Shown: positions 11,280-21,654, numbered from the stretch's first letter. The stretch is 64,000 nt of DNA from Brucella cytisi (GCA_012103075.1 JAAVLQ010000003.1:620001-684000), one strand, 5' to 3'. A program made the numbers and translations. The notes: generated from the letters alone by a model not told the origin.

Positions 11280-12085
11280 ATGACCGTGCATGTGCGTGAA
11301 GCGGAAGGCATTTCCAATATCATACGTTCTATCGGCACGACCGGTTTCGGCAACATTCTCGACCGGAATCTGCAAAGTCACATTGATTTCGATATGAGCT
11401 GCATTTTCGTCTTTACGTTCAATGATCGCCCGGTGCTTGTGCATGACGGCTATAGCCGGACCGTGTCCCGCAAGGCGCTGGATGCCTATATGCGTGGTGG
11501 ATATCTGCTTGATCCATTTTATGTGGCATGCGTCAACGAGCACCCCGCTGGTCTATGGCGGATGAGTGAACTTGCTCCGGACAGCTTTTTCAACTCTGGC
11601 TTTGTTATCGCTCGCGATATTCACCCCTGCGTATCATCCGAGGCAGGGGCGCTGGTTGAGGAGATCGGCTTTATTGTTCCCTTGAAAGGGCGAACCGCTG
11701 CGGTCTACTCATTGATGCGCAATCAGGGAAAACAGCCTTTCAGCGAACCGGAAATCGAAGCGCTTCGGTCGATGGCACCAGTGTTGAGCGCAGCCATCTC
11801 AAGCCATCACCAGCAGGTCATTCCTGCGGTTAATACCAGTCACGAAAAGGAAGATATCGAGGCGACGTTCCGGGCGTTTTCCGGGATACACTTACGCCAA
11901 CACAACGAATTGTCGCGCGCCTGATCTTGCGCGGACACAGCAACTTGTCGATAGCGCGGAATATGAATATCTCTGAGGGCACGGCGAAGATACATCGCTC
12001 GAACATCTATAAGCGTCTTTCCATTTCGAGCCAGTCGGAGTTGTTTCAGCTTTTCATCGGGTATCTAACCAACGAGCATCATTAG
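11280..12085 (+). pseudogene. LuxR-family transcriptional regulator, one frameshift before the HTH
   Basis: One-component regulator. Residues 1-200 form a sensor region (FNDRPVLVHDGYSRTV, GFIVPLKGRTAAVYSLMR), GAF-like and reminiscent of regulators paired with oxidoreductase operons in this order. Near 11880 the frame shifts by one base. The restored tail is a clear LuxR helix-turn-helix: LTPTQRIVARLILRGHSN, then SISSQSELFQLFIGYL, stopping at 12085. The start at 11280 has AGGGGAGAC directly upstream. As written, the protein would end at 11924 without a DNA-binding domain. It is divergent from the SDR/oxidase/EutH genes (136-nt gap) and is their likely regulator. Confidence 0.78.
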
Positions 12086-12159
12086 AATTGCCAACCCTGC
12101 GCTGAGCAAGAGGTAGGGCGTTTATGCTGAAACTTCGGTCCGGATTTTCGGGAAAAATA

Positions 12160-12565
12160 GGTGACTATCAGCATTAACGAGCATCTTTTTCTGGTTGGTA
12201 TTGCCGGGTTGTTCGAGTATGGATGCACTTCGTCCGGGGTGAACAAATCAGCCGTGAGCCTGACCAAGCGCTTGTACCGCCCCATGATCTTCTCGCATTT
12301 TCGGGTGTGGCGGTGTGCATTTCTGGCGCGATGGTCTGTATCGGTTTGACGTCGCTGCCGGGCTTGCCAGTCACGACAACGCAAGGCTGACCAGCCCGGC
12401 GGCGAAGCACTTGGAAGCCTTGGTGTATTGCCCGCCTAAGCCAGAATTTCCGTCCGCCGATCGCTATGATCACCTCATCCATATACCACTTATCATTCGG
12501 CTTGAGCCGGTCCTGCGAATGCAGCCGGCAAAATGGCGCCCAAAACGCCGGGATCAAACAACCCG
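12160..12565 (-). mobile_element. IS6-family transposase remnant
   Basis: Degenerate part of an IS6/IS26-like DDE transposase. Readable pieces are FWAPFCRLHSQDRLKPNDKW, KWYMDEVIIAIGGRKFWLRR (the first catalytic Asp region, DEV) and KPGSDVKPIQTIAPEM (the TDKLRSY region with altered residues). Later pieces in other frames include a TADLFTPDEVHPYSNN-like tail. The N-terminal DNA-binding part is absent and the remaining frame changes several times, so it cannot be active. Terminal inverted repeats were not found. It marks an old insertion at the boundary between two modules. Confidence 0.62.
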
Positions 12566-12857
12566 GCAATACCGTGTGAGGCGAAGCCATTACTAGCAAC
12601 AAGGACGCGTTATCGCGCCTTTTTCGTTTCTCCACGTCCTTGAACCTGCAGAACAAGTACCGGAACCCGGTCGCCATCTGACCAGACAGAAGAATTTGCA
12701 TTCACGTGCCGCATTCGGACTTGAACGCCGAGATCGATCGGGACAAGACCCGGTCGTTCCTCAGGAATACAAATGGCAAGATGCGCGTTTATCGCAAAAA
12801 CTGGTGATATTCCCTCCAACGACTTGCCCCTTACTAACTGCAGTGTTTAATGCCGCC

Positions 12858-13398
12858 ATGGAAAAATCATCCTTCATGCGTGTGCTCGGCATTTTGCCAT
12901 CGCAATTGGTGGCCCGGCAGCTTTCAGCCTTGTGGGAGCGATTCTTGTATTTGGAATGCAGGCGGTCATCTTCGTCGACGGTTTCGCAAGCATTCTTCTG
13001 CTCGTGATTTGTTCCGCAGTATTTTGGTTTGCAAAATCGACTGGCGCAGACCGGAAGCTGCGGCAATAGTCGTATCATTCATGTCGTTTGTGGGTATGTG
13101 CGTCGATAGCAGGGGCAACCCCATCTACAACCTGCCTTTGGCATGGATATTTGGAAGTCAGGGCAGTCAGGTCAAAGTCAACGAAATCGTCAGTCATGGC
13201 GGCGGAAGCACAGGTGTAAATTACGATTTTCAGATCGTGAGCCTTCACGGCGCGATCGAACACTCAATCAGCGGCTGGTTGGTTATGCCAATGCGCTTTG
13301 TGGAATATCTCATCGTTCTTTCAATTGCCGTCACGATCATTACCATCATCCGAAACCATTCTGGACGCAACTGGCTTCCCGATAATGCCAGTGACTAG
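12858..13398 (+). pseudogene. Hypothetical inner-membrane protein, frameshifted
   Basis: No family recognised. From the ATG at 12858 the text starts MEKSSFMRV, shifts near 12885, and continues as two adjacent hydrophobic helices (IGGPAAFSLVGAILVFGMQA and FASILLLVICSAVFWFAK). After a second shift near 13065 it reads as a further helix (IVVSFMSFVGMCVDSRG), a polar loop with WIFGSQGSQVKVNEIVSHGG, and a final helix (RFVEYLIVLSIAVTIITII). About 180 residues with four predicted membrane segments. The hydrophobic pattern carries through the frame changes, supporting a real gene with indels. The gene stands alone after the IS remnant. Confidence 0.55.
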
Positions 13399-13511
13399 CC
13401 AGAAAAACATTACGTCTGGATTTCAGGAATAGCACCTGAGATCCCTTTTCACTGAACATCCTGACTCCCCATGCACTTCATAAGGGGATGTGACCCAAGA
13501 GGGAAAAACAA

Positions 13512-14435
13512 ATGAAACGCTTCTCGCCTCGTGCGATCCTGTTCACGCTGCTGGCTGTTATTTTTTCGACAGTAGCATTTGCGCAATCAGCCGACGACAC
13601 CGATCCAAATGCCGCAATCGAAAAAAATGAATGCCTACGTTGCGCTTTTAAATCGCACGATCCGCGCCTCGGAATCGCTCGACCGTTACGACAGCTGGGT
13701 TGACATGAAGAAGGGACCGACCGGCAAGGAACGAAACGTTTACGGACTTTACTCGCTCTACGATGTACGCAGTGAAATCGACGCAGCAGAAGCTGCCACG
13801 ACGGCAGAACCAAAACTGCCCTCACTCGACGAGGCGATGGTGAGCTATATCGCTATTTACAAGAAACTTGCGCCCGTTATCGACAAGGCCAGCAAATATT
13901 ATGATCGCAAGGACTACAAGTCCGACAAATTTTCTGGTGCCAAGGAGTTCCATAAGCAGATCGCAGAATACGCCCCGGACTTCACCGGGGAACGCAAGCA
14001 CGTCGATGAACTGCTCGGCGAAGAAAAGAGCAAGATCGATTTGGCGGAGCTTGATGCTATTGAAAAGACCGAAGGCAAGAAGGCCAGCTGGCATGTTCGC
14101 AACGTCATGATCCGTGCCAATACTGTTGTTGAGCTACTGCCCGATAACGATAAGCCGGTCGTCGACATGAATGCCTTCGAAAAAGCCATGGATTCTTATG
14201 CTAGTGCCGTTCGTGAAATGGATGATTACGCAACCGAAAATCCAAACTCCTTCCACGTTTTCGAATCTCGTCCTGCAAGCCTTCTTGGCAAACTGCGTGA
14301 CTTCCGGGAAAAACTGAAAAGACCAAGGGCGACGCACGCAAGGGCGGAGCCTCTTCTGATCTTCAGTGGATCGTCAACGACTACAATATGATGGTTACCA
14401 CATCACAGAATGCTACAATTTTCTCCCGCGACTGA
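13512..14435 (+). pseudogene. DUF3829-like exported protein, two frameshifts
   Basis: Secreted or periplasmic protein that looks like the DUF3829 (YiiG-like) family, whose function is unknown. A signal peptide is clear (KRFSPRAILFTLLAVIFSTV, cleavage after AFA). The frame breaks in the A7 run near 13623-13630. The body then reads NAYVALLNRTIRASESLDRY, MKKGPTGKERNVYGLYSL, LDEAMVSYIAIYKKLAPVID and AEYAPDFTGERKHVDELL, helical and charge-rich as in this family. A second break near 14318 leads to the end QWIVNDYNMMVTTSQNATIF, stopping at 14435. About 307 residues. No operon partner is seen. Confidence 0.68.
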
Positions 14436-15162
14436 CGATATCCGGAACGATCGGGGATGAGACGATAATTAATGACCGGTCGGGAAAACAGATACTTTGC
14501 AGGGTTGCAAAGATCGCTCCCACGGCAGCCTGTAATCCGGGCCGGTCCTGCTCGTTCGTCCTTGTTGATTGTTCAAGCTGAGGGGAAGCGGGGTCAGCAT
14601 CGGCTTTCCCGCCAGCCGATCCCGGTAAGATACCGTAAACGTCCGGGACAAGCACGGGACGATTATGTTTGCGGAGCAGATCGGGCGAGCGAAAACGCAA
14701 GGACCGGACGTAAACCGTCTGCTGCCCCTGGACGCCCACCGGTCCGGACGTGGTGTTTATGAACTTGTTCTGGAACGAGGCCTGATGTCCCGGGATTACA
14801 CTCGAGTTACTACGGATCTGAATGTCTCTGCCTAAATTTTGTCCCGGCCAAAACCCTTGGCTGACTCCGCAACAGCAGCATCCTGCTCCAGACGCCTTGA
14901 ATGTACAGGAGCCGCCTGCCCCTACTGTTGAGCGATGTGGTAATTGCAAATCAGAAACTTTTCGGTGCACGGGATAGTGGCTGGTGTGGTGACGAGACAA
15001 GATTTTCAATAATCTTCCGACATGCGCCACCAATGCTGGCTGCAAACAGATGCTCAAACCGGGCATTAATTTTATGAAATCGAACAGTTAATTTTATATT
15101 TTCACAGCATACCAACCGCATCCCCTCCAATAATCTTCATAATTATTAATATATTTTTTAAT
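14436..15162. other. Long stretch without a supportable gene
   Basis: About 730 bases between the DUF3829-like gene and the DUF35 gene. A 217-codon open frame on the minus strand (14413-15066) and several plus-strand frames give low-complexity or basic text unlike any family I know. A possible small plus-strand frame at 14822-14977 has a CxxC (VERCGNCKSE), but no partner or clear start signal. The end near 15100-15160 is AT-rich. Possibly decayed coding DNA. Confidence 0.4.
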
Positions 15163-15549
15163 TCACCTCAATACAGCGACGTATACATCTCCTCCATTAT
15201 AACCTTTTTCAGTCAAAATGATTACTCTTTCGCCCGCCTTTATTTTACCAGAAACAAAGCATACGATATTAGGTCCGCAATCGAGCTTGGTAATACAAAT
15301 GGATTGCGGTAATTTTGACTTAAAGTACTGCTCATTGCTTACATGTATAACTGTTTGCGCCAGAATGGTCCCTCTATCGCTGGTCTCGGTCCATTCAAGT
15401 TTGCTCGACAGGCAATTGACGCAAGCGTCGCGCGCAGGATACTGAAATGCAAGGCATTCCACACACCTCTGAAGTTGGAAACTTTTCTGTCCCACGCCTG
15501 CACCTTGCATCTCGTTTGGACTGCTTATGGCGGATACTGCGTGTGTCAT
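15163..15549 (-). CDS. DUF35 Zn-ribbon/OB-fold protein (thiolase partner)
   Basis: Intact 128-residue acyl-CoA-associated protein. The N-terminal zinc ribbon shows two CxxC pairs (RCVECLAF and ACVNCLSS). The OB-fold follows, with RGTILAQTVIHVSN and GERVIILTEKGYN. Such proteins bind and assist nondecarboxylating, SCP-x-like thiolases in degradation of branched, steroid-like or aromatic acids. The ATG overlaps the stop of the thiolase-like gene by 4 bp (ATGA), which supports a complex of the two products. It is the last gene of the leftward CoA-ligase/MFS/thiolase/DUF35 set. Confidence 0.85.
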   Translation of the reverse strand: MTHAVSAISSPNEMQGAGVGQKSFQLQRCVECLAFQYPARDACVNCLSSKLEWTETSDRGTILAQTVIHVSNEQYFKSKLPQSICITKLDCGPNIVCFVSGKIKAGERVIILTEKGYNGGDVYVAVLR

Positions 15550-16715
15550 GCTCCCTTCCCTTCAAGGATTGCTGCTCCCGAACATAGTCCGCGATCATAA
15601 TTGATCATACCAAAGCCTGATATCAGCGCGCGGCGCGCATCCTTTACCTGATTGTCGAGGGATGCACCGGTAAGCTGACGCAGAGTTTCAACGATACCCA
15701 GATGCCCCCGCAGCTCCAGCCCGCCAACCGATAACTGTCCACCCGACGTGTTATGTGGAAAATCGCCGTCAACAGTCATGCTGTGAGATCGCACAAAGTC
15801 CTTGGCTTCTCCTTTTTGGCAAAAGCCCAGATCTTCAAGCTGCATCATTACGATGACTGGATAGTCGTCATAGGTCTGGACCAGATCGATTTCCGCTGGA
15901 CTACAACACGCCATTGCCCACAGTTCGTCACGGTCAAGAGCCCAACCTCCCCCGCTCTTGAACGGGGTCGTCAGAAAAGGCGTTGTGCCGTTCGATCGCC
16001 GAGCGAAGATGGACATACTGCAACCCTTGCGCCAAAGCTGTTTCTTCACGCATAACCAGAAAAGCCTCAGCACCTGCACAGGGCATAACACAATCGAACA
16101 GGCAGATGGGGTCTGCGATCATGCGTGAATTCAGATAATCCTCCGGGCTTAATGGCTTTTTCATCAGCGCATGCGGATAGAGAAGCGCATTTTCCCGCTG
16201 CGATACACTGATCTTGCCGAAGTCCTCGCGAGTTGCACCAAACTTGCGCATGTAGTGATCTGTGAGAAAAGCAAAACTGCCATTCGGCCCCGCTGCACCA
16301 TAGGGATAAACTGCGTCTTGCGAGAACCGCGAGAAATTTCGAACCAGTCACGGAATCCATCGCGTGGATTGGTATCACCAGCAACGCAGGCAACAACATC
16401 TGCATCGCCGGACTGCACAGCACGTGCAGCCCTTCGCAAACTTACTACTCCGCTTGCGCCACCCATAGGCACATGATCAAGCCATCGCGTACAAAAGCCA
16501 AAATGCTGGGTCAACGCGACAGCACTATCCGATCCGAGTGAAAAACTGGCAACGGACAGACCATCGATTGCAGCTTTCTCGAAACCAGATTTTTCCAGAA
16601 GGAGGCGAAGAGCACGACCAATCCAGTAATGAGCTGTCCGGTCCGAGAAACGTTCGTAAGGTACACTTACCGGCGTAGCCAGCACGACATCGTTATAGTT
16701 TAGGCGCCGCGCCAT
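15546..16715 (-). pseudogene. Thiolase-superfamily (SCP-x-like) protein, two or three frameshifts
   Basis: Acetyl-CoA acetyltransferase-like protein that pairs with DUF35. Start ATG at 16715 overlaps the MFS stop (TGATG). N-terminal text: NDVVLATPVSVPYERFSDRT, DGLSVASFSLGSDSAV, MGGASGVVSLRRAARAVQSG and DADVVACVAGD. At the usual nucleophile position the local text is GGAS without Cys, typical of the thiolase-like SCP-x branch and not of true biosynthetic thiolases. Breaks near 16300 and 15960 are followed by family-like pieces (FAFLTDHYMRKFGATREDFG, then AEIDLVQTYDDYPVIVMMQL and HNTSGGQLSVGG...GLCSGAAILE). About 390 residues restored. Role: C-C cleavage or acyl transfer on an unidentified CoA ester. 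Confidence 0.78.
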
Positions 16716-18064
16716 CAGCTCATGGTCCTTTCTAATGGAACGTTCTGCGTTTCCAAAGATCCGGAAGAGGTTTCCTTCGATAAGATAACAGCGATAACGG
16801 ATATCAGCCCGAGACCCGCCGGGAAAAGCGAGACTGGCCAAGAGGCTTGAAAACTCGCAAGCAAGGCAGTCGCAATCAGTGGTGACATTCCACCTGCGAA
16901 AACAGACGCAATTTCATGTCCCGGGGCAACGCCAGTATAACGCACTTCCGGATCGAACAACTCGGAAAAGAAGGCTGGCATAGTGCCCACCATCGCCGCG
17001 TGGCACACAGCATTCCCGATCAGAAAGGCGAGAAGAATCATTGGGTTTGAAAGCGTGTCGATAAGCCAGAAGAACGGAAATGCCACACAGATAATCCCGA
17101 TAGCGCCGAACATAAACACGGGACGTCTTCCGATCTTGTCCGATAGATGTCCGAAGAAAACCATTGTACCGAGCGCGACCGACATGGACAAAATTACACC
17201 CAACAGCATGGTGCCCTGATCTGCGCCGACAAATTTTCCATACGCCAACGCGAATGCCAGAAAAATATAGGAACCACCGTTTTCGGCCACTCGTAACCCC
17301 ATGGCAAGCAGCACTTCGCGCGGATGGCGCCGCAGAACTTCCTTGATTGGCAAGTGTGGCGTGGCTTCTGTTTTCCTTTCAGTCTGCGCCTGCTCAAATT
17401 CCGCACTATCTGGAAGGTTGGAGCGAATATAGATGCCAAGAGCGAATATGATGATACTAGCCGGGAATGGAACACGCCATCCCCAACTCAGGAAAGCCTC
17501 TTGAGGAAGCAGCTGCGCGAAATAAAAGGCTCCCGCCGAAAGAACAAAACCCGCGGCAACACCGACGGCTCCGGGCTGAATAGAGACCGCGTTGCTCGGG
17601 AGGAGCATTTTCGCTGATAATCAGCACGCCACCGCCCCACTCACCGCCCGCAGCGATGCCCTGCAAAAGGCGGAGGAACACCAGAAGTGCCGGTGCCCAA
17701 ATACCAATCTGATCATAAGTTGGTAGCAATCCGATACAAAAGGTAGCGGCACCCATAATGCAAAGGGTAAGCACAAGAGCATATTTGCGTCCCAACCGGT
17801 CTCCAATATGTCCGAAGACGATCCCACCAAACGGGCGAGCGGCAAAACCAACCGCGAAGCCAGCAAAAGCTGCAAGAGTACCAGTAAGTGGATCTGTACC
17901 TGCCGGAAAAACAACTTGCTGAAAACAAGAGCTGCCGCGGTACCGTACAGAAAAAAATCATACCATTCCAGCGCGTTCCCTGCGACTGAAGCGGCCACAA
18001 TTTTACGCATTTGCGACTTCGATGGTCTTCTGTGATCAAGACATGTATGCGTAGAGACAGACAT
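16715..18064 (-). pseudogene. MFS transporter, metabolite:H+ symporter (MHS) type, two frameshifts
   Basis: Twelve-helix proton symporter for a small organic acid. Start ATG at 18064 follows AGGGGAACA. Signature text: RKIVAASVAGNALEWYDFFL (family-typical N-terminus), RLGRKYALVLTLCIMGAATF in the first cytoplasmic loop, LRLLQGIAAGGEWGGGV in helix 4, and LSDKIGRRPVFMFGAIGII in the second repeat. Breaks lie near 17905 and 17600. About 450 residues restored, normal size. It is cotranscribed with a CoA ligase upstream and a thiolase/DUF35 pair downstream, so it likely imports the acid that the ligase activates. Confidence 0.83.
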
Positions 18065-18116
18065 TGTTGTTCCCCTTGTTAGGTTTCTGTCCTGCTGTGA
18101 TATGCGCGTCAGCGCT

Positions 18117-19732
18117 TCACGATGTAACCCGCAGCTTCCCGGTCCCGGGTAGCTTCCCCACTCCCAATGTTCGCAGTTTGAATTTCTGTACCTTGCCATT
18201 CTCCGTTGTCGGCAACTCCGCAACGAAATCTACAAATCGCGGCACGGCAAAATACGGCATGCGCGGCTGGCAATAATCCGGGAGTTGCTCAGGACTTAAC
18301 TGTGCTCCATCACGAAGAACCACCGAGACCATGACCTCATCCTCTGCCAGATCCGAATTCACCGGGAAGACGGCCGCATTGGCGATAGCCGGATGACTGG
18401 TAACCACCTGCTCAACCTCAAATGATGAAATGTTTTCACCACGACGTCGGATGGCATCCTTCATTCTGTCCAGAAACGAAAACTTCCGCAACTGTCACGA
18501 ATAACCCTGTCGCCCGAGTGGAACCAAAGATTGCGCCGGGCTTCCACGGTTTTATCAGGCATTCCGAAATACCCGGTAGCAAATGCAAACGGCTCCGATG
18601 CGCGCAACACGAGCTCGCCGGGCACACCATCTGCCACCTCATTGTCGAATTCGTCGACAACCTTTGCTGGAATCCCGGCCCGGTCCTGCCCATAAAACCG
18701 GGTTGCTGATCTACGAGTTTATCCCCGATAGCGAAATTGGTTTCGGTAGAGCCATAACCATCAATCAGTCCGATTCCGAACCGCTTTTTGAAAACCTCGT
18801 GAAACTGCGCTGGAACGCCCGGCGCGAGTGCAATTCTAGCCTTGTGCGCACGTTCGTCGTCATTTGGGTTACGCGACAACAGCATCGGCACCATCGCACC
18901 CAGAAGATAGGTTATTGTCGCACCGTGGTGCCGGAGCGCTTCCACATATCCTGACACGGAAAATCGCTGACCCACGACAAGCGTAGAACCAGTCAGTAGC
19001 GCTTGATAAAAACTGTTGAGTGCATTTGTATGAAACAGAGGCAAGCAGCTGTAAAGGATTTCTCCTTCCCGCATTTCCAACAAGGAAGCAGTATGAACGC
19101 CCCACCAGAAGTACTGCGCCTGTGGGCAGCAAACACCTTTGGAAGCACCAGTAGTTCCAGAGGTGTACAGGATTGCTACGGTATCACCGCCCACTTGCAT
19201 GGGCGACTTCCATGTTGTCGTCCAACTTGTAGGAAGTGACCGGAATATTTCCCTGAAATGCTGTTCCCTGATCGCCAATAGTCCATATTTTTTCGACGAC
19301 CAGATTGGCCCAGTCAAGCGAATTTAACACGTGAACGAGCGAACTCTCGACGGCAATAAGTTTAGCGCCGCAATTGCTTAAAATGTGTTGGAGCTGCATT
19401 CCTCGTGAAGCGACGTTAACCGGTACGGCAACAGCGCCCGACCAAGCGCACCCAAGATAGAGTTGCATAAACTCAACCCGGTTTGAACATAAAAGCGCCA
19501 CCCGGTCACCGGGAACAACGCCAGCCGCTCGGAGCGTTGCTGCCGACCGCGAAGCAATTACCGGGGCTTCGCTATAACTGATCCTGTGATCTTCGAATAT
19601 CAGTAGTGCGCGGTCTTTATAGACCCGGGCCCGGCGGTGAAGTATCTCAGGCAGAGTACGGTGAACCGGCAAAAACGCTGAAACAATATCCAGATCAATC
19701 AGTTCAACGCTGTTTCGAGACGAAATATTCAT
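18117..19732 (-). pseudogene. AMP-forming acyl-CoA ligase (ANL superfamily), about three frameshifts
   Basis: Activates a carboxylic acid to its CoA ester via an acyl-adenylate. N-terminal part: ILHRRARVYKDRALLIFEDH and VPGDRVALLCSNRVEFMQLY. The P-loop-like motif is ILYTSGTTGASKGV, the A5 motif DGYGSTETN, the hinge FLDRMKDAIRRRGENISS, and the catalytic Lys lies in TTENGKVQKF. The carnitine-type pattern PVNVASRGMQLQHILSNCGA recalls CaiC-like ligases. Breaks near 19190, 18660 and 18480. About 540 residues restored. First gene of the leftward acyl-CoA module and divergent from a LysR regulator. The substrate acid is unknown. Confidence 0.83.
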
Positions 19733-19811
19733 GCCGACGCCTCTATGCCAATGCCAGCATCAAAACAATTTTGGCAAGCTACGACATTCAAGCAAACCAT
19801 CAGAATTCCCC

Positions 19812-19834
19812 TTATCGTTAGTTTTTAACGATAA
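19812..19834. promoter_or_regulatory. Perfect 9-bp inverted repeat, probable LysR operator
   Basis: TTATCGTTA and TAACGATAA form perfect arms around a 5-nt spacer (GTTTT), midway between the divergent CoA-ligase and LysR genes (177-nt gap). It contains the T-N11-A pattern expected of LysR-type sites. This is the most convincing operator candidate for the module, although binding is inferred. Confidence 0.6.
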
Positions 19835-19909
19835 AACCAATCAAACACGGTCGCCAACAACTACGGAGCCACTTGCCATAGCTTTTGGTTATATGCAGGA
19901 TGGATAACC

Positions 19910-20836
19910 ATGACATTGGAAATCAGACAATTAAGACACTTTGCAACGGTGTCCCGCCCGGCAAGCTTCAGCGCCGCTGCCAAAGAATTAAACCTGACGC
20001 AGCCAGCCTTGAGCAAAAGCATCCGTGTTCTGGAAGAAAACATAGGTGCGCCATTATTCGAGCGCGGTCCCAACGGCGTTCAACTGACAGTATTTGGCGA
20101 GCGGTTGAAAAACTACGCTGATCTTCTACTGTCACTCGCTAACGAGGCAATCGATGAAATCGATGCATTACGTGGCGTTAGAAAGGGTTCGTTACGAGTT
20201 GGATGCGTCGCAGCCGTGTTGCGGGCCATTATGCCGAGTGCCGTCTTGAGTTTTCAGGAGCGTCATCCCGCAATAGACATTGTTGTAAGCGAAGGTCTTA
20301 ATGATACATTGATTGACCTGCTGCACTCTGGGCGCCTCGACCTCGCGGTGACGCTAAGGCCATCAGGAATTCTTAATCCTGACCTCGAATACATAAACCT
20401 TCTGGAGGAGCCTCTGCTCCCGGTATGCAGCCGGACTCATCCTCTCTCTGGCCTTTCAACAGTTTCATTGTCGGATCTGAGCCCCTTTGGGTGGGTTGTG
20501 CCACCGCGCCCTGATCCCGACAGGCTAAGGCTGGACGCGCTTTTCGTCAACGCGGGTCTTCCTAAACCGAGAATGGCGGTCGAAACGACGTCTGTGGTTT
20601 TTCAATCATCGATGCTTAACGCCACTGAAAACCTGAGCTATCTGACCGAATCCAGCCTGCGCGCGCAAATGCATAGTGGTGCTGCCCTTGCCGCATTACC
20701 ATTAAATGTTCCAACATGGATGCGCACGACTTGCGCTACATATCGTCGTCAAAGCGTTGCGCGGCCCACCGTGAACGCGTTTCTTCGCCACTGCGCGGAA
20801 ATCTGCGCGATGATGAAGTCAAGAGAGACCTGTTAA
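19910..20836 (+). CDS. LysR-family transcriptional regulator
   Basis: Intact 308-residue LysR protein. The N-terminal winged HTH reads IRQLRHFATVSRPASFSAAA, KELNLTQPALSKSIRVLEEN and GAPLFERGPNGVQLT. The effector domain has GSLRVGCVAAVLRAIMPSAV and HSGRLDLAVTL, with a typical HPLSG turn. Divergent from the CoA-ligase/MFS/thiolase/DUF35 genes with a perfect inverted repeat between them, so it most likely controls that module in response to its acid or CoA ester. The last 40 residues (TYRRQSVARPTVNAFL) still fit the family, so no break is needed. Confidence 0.9.
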   Translation: MTLEIRQLRHFATVSRPASFSAAAKELNLTQPALSKSIRVLEENIGAPLFERGPNGVQLTVFGERLKNYADLLLSLANEAIDEIDALRGVRKGSLRVGCVAAVLRAIMPSAVLSFQERHPAIDIVVSEGLNDTLIDLLHSGRLDLAVTLRPSGILNPDLEYINLLEEPLLPVCSRTHPLSGLSTVSLSDLSPFGWVVPPRPDPDRLRLDALFVNAGLPKPRMAVETTSVVFQSSMLNATENLSYLTESSLRAQMHSGAALAALPLNVPTWMRTTCATYRRQSVARPTVNAFLRHCAEICAMMKSRETC

Positions 20837-21267
20837 CAGGGCTGCGACTTCGCCGCGCCCAATCATTCGAAGCAACTTGAACAGTCACATTTATGGGCTA
20901 ACTGGAAAAGGCTTACTTTATATCAGTTGAGATTTTTGGTCCCGACCACATCAACAACTTGGCTCCGTGACCCCGAAAAAGTATTAACCGCCGGCATTCC
21001 AACCCCAACCAGACCCGGAGGCGACAATTCAGCCTGCTTCTGCTGCGACGATCCCGTACTCCAGCTTATCGCATGGGGTCATCTTACGATACTCTACGCT
21101 TTCGATCGCTCAAATGATTTAGGCGTCAACTCCTGCAGGTCTGCCTTCGTCGCAAAACATGTCAACCTCGCTCAATTGTAATGGGTAAGCTCGTGCCGGT
21201 CAGAATAGCAAGAGCAGACGCCACCCCAACTTTTGCCAAGTCGCCGGACAGCAGACAGAGATACTAA
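20837..21267. other. Intergenic stretch, no gene seen
   Basis: About 430 bases after the LysR gene. Short open frames on both strands show no family features, start signals or codon pattern. It leads into a region of gene remnants, so it may be decayed DNA at an island edge. Confidence 0.4.
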
Positions 21268-21360
21268 TTAAATCCGCTTGCCGGAGCGGCCATCAAATAA
21301 ATGTATCCGGTTCTGATCGCCGGAAACATGCACAATCCCCCCACCACCAAAACGGGCTTT
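21268..21360 (-). pseudogene. C-terminal remnant of a UgpC/MalK-type ABC ATPase
   Basis: Thirty codons ending at TAA (21270-21268) read KARFGGGGIVHVSGDQNRIH, then LFDGRSGKRI. The pattern 'hLFd..tG.rl' at the extreme C-terminus is characteristic of sugar-importer ATPases with a TOBE domain. Nothing upstream on this strand continues the protein: the rest of the ATPase is missing, cut off at about 21360. This marks the left edge of inserted or rearranged DNA. Confidence 0.5.
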
Positions 21361-21388
21361 CATCACCGTTGCGCGGCCTCCTGTTTTT

Positions 21389-21562
21389 GTGAATAATTTT
21401 GAACAGCCTCGGGTTCAACCTACATCGTTCAAATTGGATAGCCGTGAGCTGTTCATTGCCGAAATGCTGGGATCTATAGAAACTCGGGTTCAGAACGAAC
21501 GAATTAATTCGAGCAACAAGAAACTTGGCCGCAAGGGTGGACGTCCGCCAGAAGCGTCGTGA
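21389..21562 (+). CDS. Possible small or truncated hypothetical protein
   Basis: A GTG-started frame of 57 codons reads RVQPTSFKLDSRELFIAEML and ends SSNKKLGRKGGRPPEAS. The amphipathic middle and basic tail look more like real protein than random sequence, but I do not recognise the family and the ribosome site is poor. It may be the end of a larger gene lost in the rearrangement, since it starts right where the ATPase remnant stops. Confidence 0.25.
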   Translation: MNNFEQPRVQPTSFKLDSRELFIAEMLGSIETRVQNERINSSNKKLGRKGGRPPEAS

Positions 21563-21631
21563 GTATGAGAAAAACGTCGTCAGAAACTCAAGGAAACTGA
21601 GGCTGGAAATCACTGACCATAAGTGCTATGT

Positions 21632-21654
21632 ATGACAAAACCTCATTTTGTCAT
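21632..21654. promoter_or_regulatory. Perfect 9-bp inverted repeat before the toxin-antitoxin pair
   Basis: ATGACAAAA and TTTTGTCAT flank a 5-nt spacer (CCTCA), ending 19 nt before the antitoxin ATG and just upstream of its AGGAG site. This is the expected place and form for an operator bound by an antitoxin or toxin-antitoxin complex. Confidence 0.6.

Noticed and set aside
12566..12857. Possible left end of the IS6-type element
   Set aside because: No terminal inverted repeat or N-terminal transposase text could be found, so the element boundary was not extended.
14413..15066. Long open frame (217 codons) on the minus strand
   Set aside because: The text is rich in Gly/Ser/Arg, has no family-like motifs, lacks a ribosome site, and overlaps the end of the DUF3829-like gene. 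Probably chance.
20927..21181. 84-codon plus-strand frame after the LysR gene
   Set aside because: No hydrophobic or family pattern and no ribosome site; likely noise in decayed DNA.
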